11,075 bases of DNA from Bacteroidia bacterium (GTDB lineage Bacteria > Bacteroidota > Bacteroidia > NS11-12g > UBA955): contig JALRLA010000311.1 of NCBI GenBank assembly GCA_023254645.1, forward strand, positions 1 to 11,075. Reading direction: 5' to 3'. Under the pieces are notes generated by a model. That model ran no database searches, had not been told where the DNA came from, and was given only the letters and a program-made list of their open reading frames with translations. The translations under genes were made by a program, and so were the position numbers. Below are positions 1 to 6,892 of this stretch, piece by piece; positions within the stretch are counted from its first letter, which is position 1; each line of letters starts with the position of its first letter.

Positions 1-1687
1 TTACGTTCAATTGGCATTCTCCTTGTTTAGGTTCGGCTTTTAAGACTTCAGCCCCTGACATGTTCATCAAGGCGACATCCAACAGTGAATCAACGCTCTT
101 GACCGTTAAGTAATCTGCACATGGGTTTGGGTAAGCTTGAATGTTGCACTGTTGATTGCCAAACCACTCGATTCGGGGCTCAACAGGGTTTTCAATCCTC
201 GATTGACAGGCCTTGGTTTGGGTGTACTCACGAATAATGGCCAAGAGTTGATTGTTCAACAAATCGCTGTTGTTTTCCACTCCGGTAGGCTTGAGGTGCC
301 CGTTGCCTACGCCCGAATCATCGGTGATATACACGTATTCTCCAGCCGTCATGGCCGCGATGTACTTCATGAGGAACTCCGTGCTTTGATCGATACCGCT
401 GGCCACGACGGGAATCAATCGAATGCCTTTTTGAGCTGCCAATGCAGTGGCTTTGCGAACTCGTTCGGCATCATTTCCATCATGGGCGGGGGCATCTAGC
501 ACTAAGAAAGCCAACCGAGCCAAAGCATTCGGGCTCCATTCCAATTCACCGATGGCAACTTCTAATGCATCGGCCACGGCTTCGGGGAAGTCGCCTCCAC
601 CGCCAGCTCCTTGTTCAAGGGTAAAGCGCAGGGCATCGTCTATTCGGTCGGTAAAGGGTTGAATTCGCGTGAGGTACTCATCTCCACGGTCTTTGTAAAA
701 GACTTGCCCAATGCGCACCTGAGAACAGGGTGCTAGGGTTTTGGATTGCTGAATGATATCGGCCAATTCGGCTTTTAAATAATTGATTTCGTCTCCCATA
801 GAACCTGTTGCATCTACGATGAAGGCAATGTCAACAGGCCAATGTTCAGGTGCGGTTTGACTAAGGCGAAAGCTGTTTTTACCCAGGCTCACTGATCCAA
901 GTTCTATCCACGCAGCACCGATCTGGGCATAGGCTTTTAATTTGTTCCCCGTTCCTTGTGGGGCCCAAAGTTCAGCCGTAGAGAGGTGATTGGTTCTCGC
1001 TTGGAATAGAACAGAATCTTTTGAATCGCGCAGTTGAACGGGAATGTCTCGGTATGATTCGCTTTTCCCCAAAAGTTCAATGGAAATGCGCTTGTGGATC
1101 AAATCCCATCCCCAGCGGGTTTGATGGGCCAGAATGGTAGCATCCTTGTGCAAGGTTTCGAATTCTTCCCAGTGGTCCAAATCACTCCATCGACCGGCCG
1201 TTAACACTCGAGCAGAACCACTAGGGGTCGAAGCGATGGTTGTATGGCCCATGCTCGGTGCATCCATGCTCATGCTGATTCGCTCACTGCTGGGCATGGC
1301 TCGGCTGATTTTTCGAGTGTCGCTTTCGGTGTAGTCAATAACATCATCATAGTCTTTTCGGCCGCTTAACTCGCGATAGTCAAACGTTTGTGGTCTAGAT
1401 GATAATAAGGCATGGCGCTGCAGTTGCTGCGGATTCTCCATGTTCAATTGCCGAATAAATGCATGCCCCGACGACAAATCTTCTTTGCGGTAAAGGTCAT
1501 AAGAGCCGGGCTGGAGGCGATCAAAGGAAAATTCTCCAAATGAGCCAATGAGGCAAGAATCCAGGCAGTGAGGATGGGCGCTGTCTTTGGCATAAATCCA
1601 TCGTTCGGATTTTTGAACCATGGTGGGGTTGCTCTGGCTTAAAAATACCAGGGAAACCATACTTCCGAATAAGGCATGTGTATTCAT
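1..1687 (-). CDS. Secreted von Willebrand factor A domain protein with T9SS class A sorting domain (3' end cut by window edge)
   Basis: Open for 562 codons from ATG at 1687 and leaves the window without a stop. Residues 1-20 are weakly hydrophobic and may be a Sec signal peptide, though the usual basic residues are absent. A stretch around 29-52 (PHCLDSC...FDRLQPGSYDL) resembles a small carboxypeptidase-regulatory-like fold. Residues 162-260 (LTAG near 162, TAELWAP near 255) match a conserved pre-VWA region I recall from Bacteroidota VWA proteins. The VWA domain spans about 285-455. Its metal-ion-dependent adhesion site is visible as DATGS at 292-296, with GGGGDFPEA at 362-370 and LVLDAPAHDG at 395-404. 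A class A T9SS C-terminal domain begins near 516 with YPNP at 519-522, then LTV and a hydrophobic strand with SGAEVLK; only its last two dozen or so residues should be missing. Expected to be exported, processed and held at the cell surface, where it could bind a ligand through the metal site. Substrate and partner cannot be read from sequence. An in-frame ATG at 1759 gives a less signal-like N-terminus. Confidence 0.88.
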   Translation of the reverse strand, partial: MNTHALFGSMVSLVFLSQSNPTMVQKSERWIYAKDSAHPHCLDSCLIGSFGEFSFDRLQPGSYDLYRKEDLSSGHAFIRQLNMENPQQLQRHALLSSRPQTFDYRELSGRKDYDDVIDYTESDTRKISRAMPSSERISMSMDAPSMGHTTIASTPSGSARVLTAGRWSDLDHWEEFETLHKDATILAHQTRWGWDLIHKRISIELLGKSESYRDIPVQLRDSKDSVLFQARTNHLSTAELWAPQGTGNKLKAYAQIGAAWIELGSVSLGKNSFRLSQTAPEHWPVDIAFIVDATGSMGDEINYLKAELADIIQQSKTLAPCSQVRIGQVFYKDRGDEYLTRIQPFTDRIDDALRFTLEQGAGGGGDFPEAVADALEVAIGELEWSPNALARLAFLVLDAPAHDGNDAERVRKATALAAQKGIRLIPVVASGIDQSTEFLMKYIAAMTAGEYVYITDDSGVGNGHLKPTGVENNSDLLNNQLLAIIREYTQTKACQSRIENPVEPRIEWFGNQQCNIQAYPNPCADYLTVKSVDSLLDVALMNMSGAEVLKAEPKQGECQLNV

Positions 1688-1713
1688 ACGAGTCCTTAAT
1701 GCTCGATTGTGCA

Positions 1714-1721
1714 AAAAGGTA
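1714..1721 (-). promoter_or_regulatory. Possible -7 element for the VWA gene
   Basis: Read on the minus strand the bases are TACCTTTT, one mismatch from the Bacteroidota TAnnTTTG element, 26 bases before the ATG. A TTG that could serve as the -33 element lies at 1738-1740 after a 16-base spacer, slightly shorter than usual. It fits a promoter diverging from that of maeB in the same 98-base region, but a T-rich 8-mer of this quality is easily found by chance. Confidence 0.25.
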
Positions 1722-1766
1722 AATGACCAGACGGAGCCAATTGTGCCTCTCCATTTCATCATTGGT

Positions 1767-1774
1767 TATCTTTG
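1767..1774 (+). promoter_or_regulatory. Bacteroidota -7 element (TATCTTTG) for maeB
   Basis: Exact match to TAnnTTTG, ending 11 bases before the maeB ATG. A TTG at 1741-1743 could be the -33 element at a 23-base spacing, the outer limit of what is usual. Transcription should start about 5-7 bases after the element, leaving only a few untranslated bases. The element lies inside the longer reading frame that opens at 1723, which argues that translation begins at 1786 instead. Confidence 0.6.
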
Positions 1775-1785
1775 TCCACGTTTTT

Positions 1786-4047
1786 ATGCCAAATAAAAAA
1801 TTTAACGACGCCCTGAGTTACCATGCAGACGGCCGTCCTGGAAAGATTGAAGTGGTTTCAACCAAGCCTACCCAAACGCAGTTGGATTTGGCTTTGGCCT
1901 ATTCTCCTGGCGTAGCAGAACCTTGTTTGGAGATTGCTGCTAACACAGAAGATGTTTATAAATACACAGCAAAAGGAAACCTGGTAGCCGTTATCAGCAA
2001 CGGAACAGCCGTTTTGGGATTGGGTGATATTGGGCCTGAAGCTTCCAAGCCTGTAATGGAAGGCAAGGGCGTATTGTTCAAGATTTTTTCTGATATCGAT
2101 GTGTTTGACATCGAATTGGAATGCAAGGATGTCGATGAATTCGTAAGAACGGTGAAGGCGATGGAGCCCACTTTTGGTGGAGTCAACTTGGAAGACATCA
2201 AAGCTCCTGAGAGTTTTGAGATCGAAGAGCGATTGAAGGCGGAATTGAACATTCCCATCATGCACGATGACCAACACGGGACGGCCATCATTTCAGGTGC
2301 CGCTCTCTTGAATGCTCTTCGTCTGGTAGACAAAAAAATCGATCAAGTGAAATTGGTGGTCAATGGAGCAGGAGCCAGTGCTATAGCCTGTTCCAAGCTA
2401 TTCATTGGTCTTGGTGTTCGCAACGAGAACATCGTCATGCTCGATTCAAAAGGGGTCATACGTGCCGATCGAGGAAATTTAGACAAATACAAGTCTCAGT
2501 TTGCCACTGATCGTGATTTGCATGATTTGAATGATTCATTGGTGGGTGCCGATGTATTTGTGGGGCTGAGTAAGGGAAACATTTTGAGCCCTGAGATGAT
2601 TTTGAGCATGGCCGATAATCCCATTGTATTTGCCATGGCCAATCCTGACCCCGAAATCAATTACGATGTGGCTGTAGCTACGCGACCTGATATCATCATG
2701 GCCACTGGGAGAAGCGATTACCCTAACCAGGTAAACAACGTATTGGGCTTCCCCTTCATATTTAGAGGTGCTTTGGACGTTCGTTCAACCGCTATCAACG
2801 AAGAGATGAAGCTGGCCGCTGTGAGAGCCATTGCTGATTTGGCCGTGGAACCCGTTCCGGAGTCTGTGATGATGGCTTACAACGACAATAGTTTGAGTTT
2901 TGGACGTGAATATTTGATTCCCAAACCCATGGACCCACGCTTGCTTACGACTGTAGCTCCTGCCGTAGCCAAAGCGGCGATGGACAGCGGTGTAGCTAGA
3001 AAGCCGATCAAGGATTGGGAAGCGTATAAGTCAGAATTGCGTCGTCGATTGGGCATGGACAATGATTTCGCTGATCGATTGATGACCAAGGCCAAGAAAT
3101 CGCCCAAACGGGTGGTTTTCGCCGAAGCTGACAACGTGCAAATTCTAAGAGCGGCTCAAATTGGAGTTTCAGAAGGTATCTGCCAACCCATTTTGATGGG
3201 TGTCGAAGAAAAGATTCGAGGCTTGATGGAAGAAAACAACATCGAGATTCCAGGAGCTGTGATCGTAGATCCTCGCACCGACGAGGCCAAACGTCGTGAA
3301 TTCGGTACCCGCTTGTTCGAAAAGAGAGGCCGACGAGGCATGACCGAATTTGAAGCCGAATACGCCATGAGAAACCGAAATTACTTCGGTTCTATGATGG
3401 TGGAAATGGGAGAGGCTGACGCCTTTATTTCAGGCCTGACGCGCAATTACCCGATCGCTTTAAAACCGGCATTGGAGTGCATTGGCATGGACGAATCTTC
3501 GAACCGAGTTTCTGGAATGCATATCATGATGAGCAAATCGGGACCTTTGTTCTTTGCCGATACTACGGTCAATGTGAACTATAACGATGATCAACTGCAC
3601 TGCATGATCATGAACGTTCACGACCGGGTGAAAGAGTTTCAAATTGAACCCAAAATAGCCTTGATTTCCTATTCGAATTTTGGCTCAAGCAAGGGTGAGG
3701 CTCCCACTCAACTTCAACGTGTTTTGAAGCGCATTCAAAGCGAGTACCCCAACATGAAAATTGATGGGGAAATGCAGCCTGTATACGCTATGAATGGGGA
3801 ATTGAGGCACAAGAATTACCCTTTCAATCGCCTCGGCAAGGAATCGGCTAATACTTACATTTTTAATAATTTGAGCTCAGGAAATGCCGCCTATCAACTC
3901 ATGCGAGGAATGGGTGGGGTGAGCGCCATTGGCCCCGTGCTTCTAGGTTTCAAGAAATCGGTTCACATTCTGCACCACAGCAGTTCGGTTCGCGAAATTG
4001 TCAACATGTTGGCTTTGGCTGTTTCTGAGGCGCAAGACAAACAATAA
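1786..4047 (+). CDS. maeB: NADP-dependent malic enzyme with phosphotransacetylase-like C-terminal domain
   Basis: 753 residues, the usual size of the large MaeB type. It decarboxylates malate oxidatively to pyruvate with reduction of NADP (cytosolic; links the TCA cycle to pyruvate and supplies NADPH). The N-terminal malic domain carries AYSPGV (38-43, catalytic Tyr39), GKGVLFK (93-99, Lys94), the metal-binding NLEDIKAP (134-141) and HDDQHGTA (160-167). The nucleotide-binding loop GAGASA is at 194-199. From about residue 425 to the end the protein matches the phosphate acetyl/butyryl-transferase fold (RVVFAEADN, later SGLTRNYPIALKP); in the MaeB family this half is regarded as regulatory (acetyl-CoA sensing), not a working transferase. 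I chose ATG 1786 because MPNKKFNDALSYHA is the normal MaeB N-terminus and the -7 element lies just upstream; a frame extension to 1723 adds 21 unlikely residues. The GNAT gene follows after 5 bases. Confidence 0.95.
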   Translation: MPNKKFNDALSYHADGRPGKIEVVSTKPTQTQLDLALAYSPGVAEPCLEIAANTEDVYKYTAKGNLVAVISNGTAVLGLGDIGPEASKPVMEGKGVLFKIFSDIDVFDIELECKDVDEFVRTVKAMEPTFGGVNLEDIKAPESFEIEERLKAELNIPIMHDDQHGTAIISGAALLNALRLVDKKIDQVKLVVNGAGASAIACSKLFIGLGVRNENIVMLDSKGVIRADRGNLDKYKSQFATDRDLHDLNDSLVGADVFVGLSKGNILSPEMILSMADNPIVFAMANPDPEINYDVAVATRPDIIMATGRSDYPNQVNNVLGFPFIFRGALDVRSTAINEEMKLAAVRAIADLAVEPVPESVMMAYNDNSLSFGREYLIPKPMDPRLLTTVAPAVAKAAMDSGVARKPIKDWEAYKSELRRRLGMDNDFADRLMTKAKKSPKRVVFAEADNVQILRAAQIGVSEGICQPILMGVEEKIRGLMEENNIEIPGAVIVDPRTDEAKRREFGTRLFEKRGRRGMTEFEAEYAMRNRNYFGSMMVEMGEADAFISGLTRNYPIALKPALECIGMDESSNRVSGMHIMMSKSGPLFFADTTVNVNYNDDQLHCMIMNVHDRVKEFQIEPKIALISYSNFGSSKGEAPTQLQRVLKRIQSEYPNMKIDGEMQPVYAMNGELRHKNYPFNRLGKESANTYIFNNLSSGNAAYQLMRGMGGVSAIGPVLLGFKKSVHILHHSSSVREIVNMLALAVSEAQDKQ

Positions 4048-4052
4048 TCAAC

Positions 4053-4508
4053 ATGAGGCTGGAATGGCAAGTAGTTCCGCACCAGTCAATAGGGTATTGG
4101 CAGTCCTTGACCCTACGGGATGAGGTTTTGCGCAAGCCCTTGAATATGTTGTTTGATCCTGCCGAACTTCAAAAGGAATCGTCTGATTTCCACGTCGTTG
4201 GTATTCAAAAGGGTCTGGTTGTCGCTTGTTGTATATTGAGTAAGGTGGAACAAGGTTCTGCTTTGAAAATGAGACAAGTGGCCGTTTGTCAATCGCTTCA
4301 GCGAAACGGTCTGGGGAGTCAAATGGTGGAATTTTGTGAATCCTTGACGGTAGAACTTGAGGCTCAAAGAATTGTATTGAATGCACGAGAGTCAGCTCTG
4401 CCTTTTTATTTGGCTTTGGGCTATGAGGTAGAAGGGGGAGAATTCACAGAAGTGGGATTGCCCCATCGACGCATGTGGAAACTTGTCGATTCCCACCCTT
4501 CGGCATAG
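4053..4508 (+). CDS. GNAT family N-acetyltransferase
   Basis: 151 residues, a typical single-domain GNAT length. The acetyl-CoA binding motif A is visible as MRQVAVCQSLQRNGLGSQMV (73-92), with the Q/R-x-x-G-x-G/A signature QRNGLG at 83-88. It is followed by a motif B-like segment, ARESALPFYLALGY (111-124), and ends with EFTEVGLPHRRM (130-141), the closing pattern of small ElaA-like GNAT proteins. The N-terminal LRDEVLRKPL (21-30) is also common to that subgroup. It should transfer an acetyl group from acetyl-CoA to an amine; the substrate is not predictable. It starts 5 bases after the maeB stop with no promoter of its own, so it is probably read through from maeB. The -7 element of rseP begins 12 bases past its stop codon. 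Confidence 0.88.
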   Translation: MRLEWQVVPHQSIGYWQSLTLRDEVLRKPLNMLFDPAELQKESSDFHVVGIQKGLVVACCILSKVEQGSALKMRQVAVCQSLQRNGLGSQMVEFCESLTVELEAQRIVLNARESALPFYLALGYEVEGGEFTEVGLPHRRMWKLVDSHPSA

Positions 4509-4519
4509 GACACTTGCGT

Positions 4520-4527
4520 TATCTTTG
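4520..4527 (+). promoter_or_regulatory. Bacteroidota -7 element (TATCTTTG) for rseP
   Basis: Same octamer as in front of maeB, here ending only 5 bases before the rseP ATG. With the usual 5-7 bases from the element to the transcription start, the mRNA would begin at or next to the ATG, so a leaderless message is predicted. No clear TTG lies at the expected -33 distance, which lowers certainty. Confidence 0.55.
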
Positions 4528-4532
4528 CTCCA

Positions 4533-5897
4533 ATGTTGGATACCCTTGTAACCATTTTTCAGTTCATCATGGCTTTGGGCCTGCTGGTCACTCTGCATGA
4601 ACTTGGTCATTATTTGGCGGCTAGAGCCTTTGGAATCAAAGTCGAAAAATTTTATTTGTTTTTTGATGCATGGGGATTCAAATTATTTTCATTCAAAAAA
4701 GGCGATACAGAATACGGCATCGGTTGGTTGCCCCTCGGCGGATACGTAAAAATCGCGGGTATGATCGATGAAAGCTTGGACAAAGATCAACTGAGCTCCG
4801 AGCCTCAAGATTGGGAATTTCGCAGCAAACCAGCCTGGCAACGTTTGATTGTCATGATTGGCGGAGTGGTGGTCAACCTGATCTTGGGTATTATCATCAT
4901 GGTGGGGCTGACCTACAAACAAGGCGATCGTTATTTGCCCATGTCGGTGATCAACGAACAGGGTGGTATTTATGCCAATCCGGTGGCCCGAACCTGGGAT
5001 TTGCAAACGGGTGACAAACTGCTGGCCATCAACGGCCAGTCTTTGGAGCGAATGAACGACGTGTTGGATGCTTCCTTCTTGATGGGTTCAGAGAGAGTGA
5101 TCAGAGTGGAGAGAGAAGGCAAGACCTTTGACCTGGAGCTTCCTGCGAACGCCGAAGAACAATTGGGCGAAATGGCCCAAGGCCCCTATGCTGATTTGCC
5201 ACTGCTCAGTGCTAGATTGCCTTTCTCAGTAAAACGTGTGAACGGCACGGCTGCTTCAAAAGGGGGAATGGAACCAGGTGATATCGTATATTCTATTGAC
5301 GGTCAAAAGGTGGTTGACTTCTTTAGTTTCAAAGAGGCTTTGATCGACAAAGCGGGAACCACCGCAAAATTCGAATTGGGCAAAGCGGGTGAGCCAGATA
5401 GCCTGCATCGACTCTCTTACATGACCATTTCTGAAGATGGAACCCTTGGTTTCATGCCTGAGTTCGGTGATTTGAGTCAATGGGAAAAAGTTGTTGATTT
5501 GGACCTGGTCACCAGCATTCAAGAAGGCACAGCCAAAAGTTTTGGCTTATTGGGTGCCAATGCCAAAGCACTGGGCAAAGTATTTACCGGAAAAACAGAC
5601 CCGAAGAAAACCATCGCGGGCCCCGTGGGAATCGCCCAGATGTATGGATCGAGTTTCGATTGGGTGAATTTTTGGACCTTGACGGCCATGCTCAGCTTGG
5701 TTTTGGCCTTGATGAACATTCTTCCCATTCCCGCTCTAGATGGTGGTCACGTGGTATTTCTCTTGTACGAAATTATTGCCCGCAGACCGGTGAGCGAAAA
5801 AGTATTGTACGTAGGTCAAGTAATCGGCATGGTTATGTTGCTAAGCTTGATGGTTTTCATCTTTTGGGTCGACATTTCTAGAGCATTGGGCTTCTAA
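4533..5897 (+). CDS. rseP: RIP metalloprotease RseP (site-2 protease, M50)
   Basis: 454 residues, normal for the family in Bacteroidota. The zinc-binding HELGH (22-26, catalytic Glu23) sits in the first membrane segment (about 1-30), and the second active-site motif LDGGH (402-406) is near the C-terminus after PIPA. Further membrane segments are at about 103-127, 380-400 and 423-447. The family glycine-rich loop appears as WLPLGGYVKI (65-74). Two PDZ domains lie in the periplasmic part, about 135-210 and 222-305, the second with the clear signature GMEPGDIVYSIDGQKV (245-260). It cleaves membrane-embedded substrates after a first cut by a site-1 protease: anti-sigma factors of ECF sigma factors and leftover signal peptides. 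No anti-sigma factor gene is in the window. Its stop overlaps the start of hscB by one base. Confidence 0.95.
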   Translation: MLDTLVTIFQFIMALGLLVTLHELGHYLAARAFGIKVEKFYLFFDAWGFKLFSFKKGDTEYGIGWLPLGGYVKIAGMIDESLDKDQLSSEPQDWEFRSKPAWQRLIVMIGGVVVNLILGIIIMVGLTYKQGDRYLPMSVINEQGGIYANPVARTWDLQTGDKLLAINGQSLERMNDVLDASFLMGSERVIRVEREGKTFDLELPANAEEQLGEMAQGPYADLPLLSARLPFSVKRVNGTAASKGGMEPGDIVYSIDGQKVVDFFSFKEALIDKAGTTAKFELGKAGEPDSLHRLSYMTISEDGTLGFMPEFGDLSQWEKVVDLDLVTSIQEGTAKSFGLLGANAKALGKVFTGKTDPKKTIAGPVGIAQMYGSSFDWVNFWTLTAMLSLVLALMNILPIPALDGGHVVFLLYEIIARRPVSEKVLYVGQVIGMVMLLSLMVFIFWVDISRALGF

Positions 5898-6370
5898 TGA
5901 ACGCGTTTGAGTGTTTGGGCTTAGCCATTCAATTTCGCATCGATAGCAAGGCACTGCGATCGTCATTCATTCAAACACAACGAGAGAACCACCCCGATCA
6001 CAATGCATTGGGTTCTGAACTCAGCGAGCGTTCCAATCGAGCCTTCGAACTGTTGAAAGATGAGCTATCTAGAGCGCGGCATTTGTTGGAATTGCAGGGA
6101 CTGGATGAGCGCAATTTTCCTCTGTCACCCTCTGATTTAATGGCCTGGATGGAATTGGGAGAGGAGTTGGAAATGGGAACTACCGAGACGGAAATAGAGC
6201 GCTTATTTGCCGAACGTGAGGGTCAGTTGAAAACATGGAAGGAGCAGATCAACGTCTTCAGTGCTTTTCCCTATCAAAAACAAGAAAACGCCATTTTGGC
6301 TCAGTGGATTCAGGGTGAATCGTACCGCAGAAGGTTGCGTAAAATTCAAAGCGGTGAACAAGAAATCTAA
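5897..6370 (+). CDS. hscB: Fe-S cluster assembly co-chaperone HscB (J-domain protein)
   Basis: 157 residues. The N-terminal J domain (about 1-65) contains the diagnostic HPD tripeptide at 32-34 (ENHPDH), which stimulates the ATPase of a partner Hsp70. The C-terminal half is the HscB oligomerisation and scaffold-binding domain: LSPSDLMAWMELGEELE at 76-92 matches its conserved acidic helix, followed by a helical segment to the end. In characterised bacteria HscB delivers the IscU scaffold to the Hsp70 HscA for cluster transfer. Neither hscA nor an isc or suf gene is in the window. The ATG overlaps the rseP stop (TAATG), so the two are very probably translationally coupled in one operon. HscB C-terminal sequence varies, but the combined length, HPD position and acidic helix make the call firm. 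Confidence 0.9.
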   Translation: MNAFECLGLAIQFRIDSKALRSSFIQTQRENHPDHNALGSELSERSNRAFELLKDELSRARHLLELQGLDERNFPLSPSDLMAWMELGEELEMGTTETEIERLFAEREGQLKTWKEQINVFSAFPYQKQENAILAQWIQGESYRRRLRKIQSGEQEI

Positions 6371-6381
6371 ACCAAGGGTGT

Positions 6382-6389
6382 TATTTTCG
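6382..6389 (+). promoter_or_regulatory. -7-like element (TATTTTCG) before the phosphoribosyltransferase gene
   Basis: One mismatch from TAnnTTTG (C for the last T), ending 4 bases before the ATG and so at almost the same spacing as the rseP element. It lies in the 23-base gap after hscB. No matching -33 TTG is seen. It may give an internal start separate from rseP-hscB read-through. Confidence 0.4.
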
Positions 6390-6393
6390 AATC

Positions 6394-6891
6394 ATGGATA
6401 GCCAAACCAATATTTTGAACCACCAACAGGTTTGTGCTATTCTGCGCAGAATTGCCTTCCAAATAGCCGAAAGCCATGTGGATTCTAGCACCTTGGTATT
6501 GGTGGGCATGAACGAACGAGGACAATTTCTAACCTCTTTGGTGGCCAAAGAGTTGTCGTCTGTACTTCCTTCCCTGAATTTGAAAATTCACGGGGTAGAT
6601 GCTGAATCTGATATTCACTTAGCAGACAGCCAAAAACAAGAGGTGGCTGGACTTCCTGTCATCATCATGGACGATGTGATCAATTCGGGTCGCAGTGTGG
6701 CCCGTGTGGTTGCTGCTTATTTCCAGGCTGGTGCCAAAAGCATTCAAACGGCCTTTTTGGCGGAACGTGAATACCGGGATTATCCCATCGCGGCCAATTG
6801 GGTAGGAAGGAGTGTTGCTACCACCTTGCAGGATCATGTGTATTTTGACAATTCCAATCCTGAATCTCTGCGCGTATACCTAGCGAATTAA
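6394..6891 (+). CDS. PyrR-like phosphoribosyltransferase
   Basis: 165 residues with the type I phosphoribosyltransferase fold. The PRPP-binding loop is VIIMDDVINSGRS (89-101), matching the PyrR form VILVDDVLYTGRT. An N-terminal LRRIAFQIAE (17-26), LVLVGMNERG (34-43), PIAANWVGRSVATT (131-144) and the final VYLAN also align with PyrR, which in Gram-positive bacteria is both a uracil phosphoribosyltransferase and an RNA-binding attenuator of pyr operons. The usual D-I-x-x-Y-R-D-D segment of PyrR between residues 66 and 82 is not preserved (HGVDAESDIHLADSQ), and no PyrR-type RNA binding loop was found in the window. So enzyme activity on a pyrimidine or purine base is plausible, while regulation is unsupported. 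It is followed by the degT gene after a single base. pyrC lies about 3.6 kb downstream on the same strand. Confidence 0.85.
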   Translation: MDSQTNILNHQQVCAILRRIAFQIAESHVDSSTLVLVGMNERGQFLTSLVAKELSSVLPSLNLKIHGVDAESDIHLADSQKQEVAGLPVIIMDDVINSGRSVARVVAAYFQAGAKSIQTAFLAEREYRDYPIAANWVGRSVATTLQDHVYFDNSNPESLRVYLAN

Positions 6892-6892
6892 C

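Noticed and set aside
137..499. 120-codon plus-strand open frame opposite the VWA gene
   Set aside because: It is the reverse side of the VWA domain and sorting-domain region, whose motifs (DATGS, GGGGDFPEA, YPNP) establish the minus strand as coding.
1688..1759. In-frame upstream ATG at 1759 extending the VWA protein by 24 residues
   Set aside because: The extension contains the candidate -7 element and charged residues that break any signal peptide; the ATG at 1687 gives the more plausible start.
1723..1785. N-terminal extension of maeB from ATG 1723 that looks like a hydrophobic leader
   Set aside because: MaeB is cytosolic, the MPNKKFNDALSYHA start at 1786 is the family N-terminus, and the extension contains the -7 promoter element, so it is probably not transcribed.
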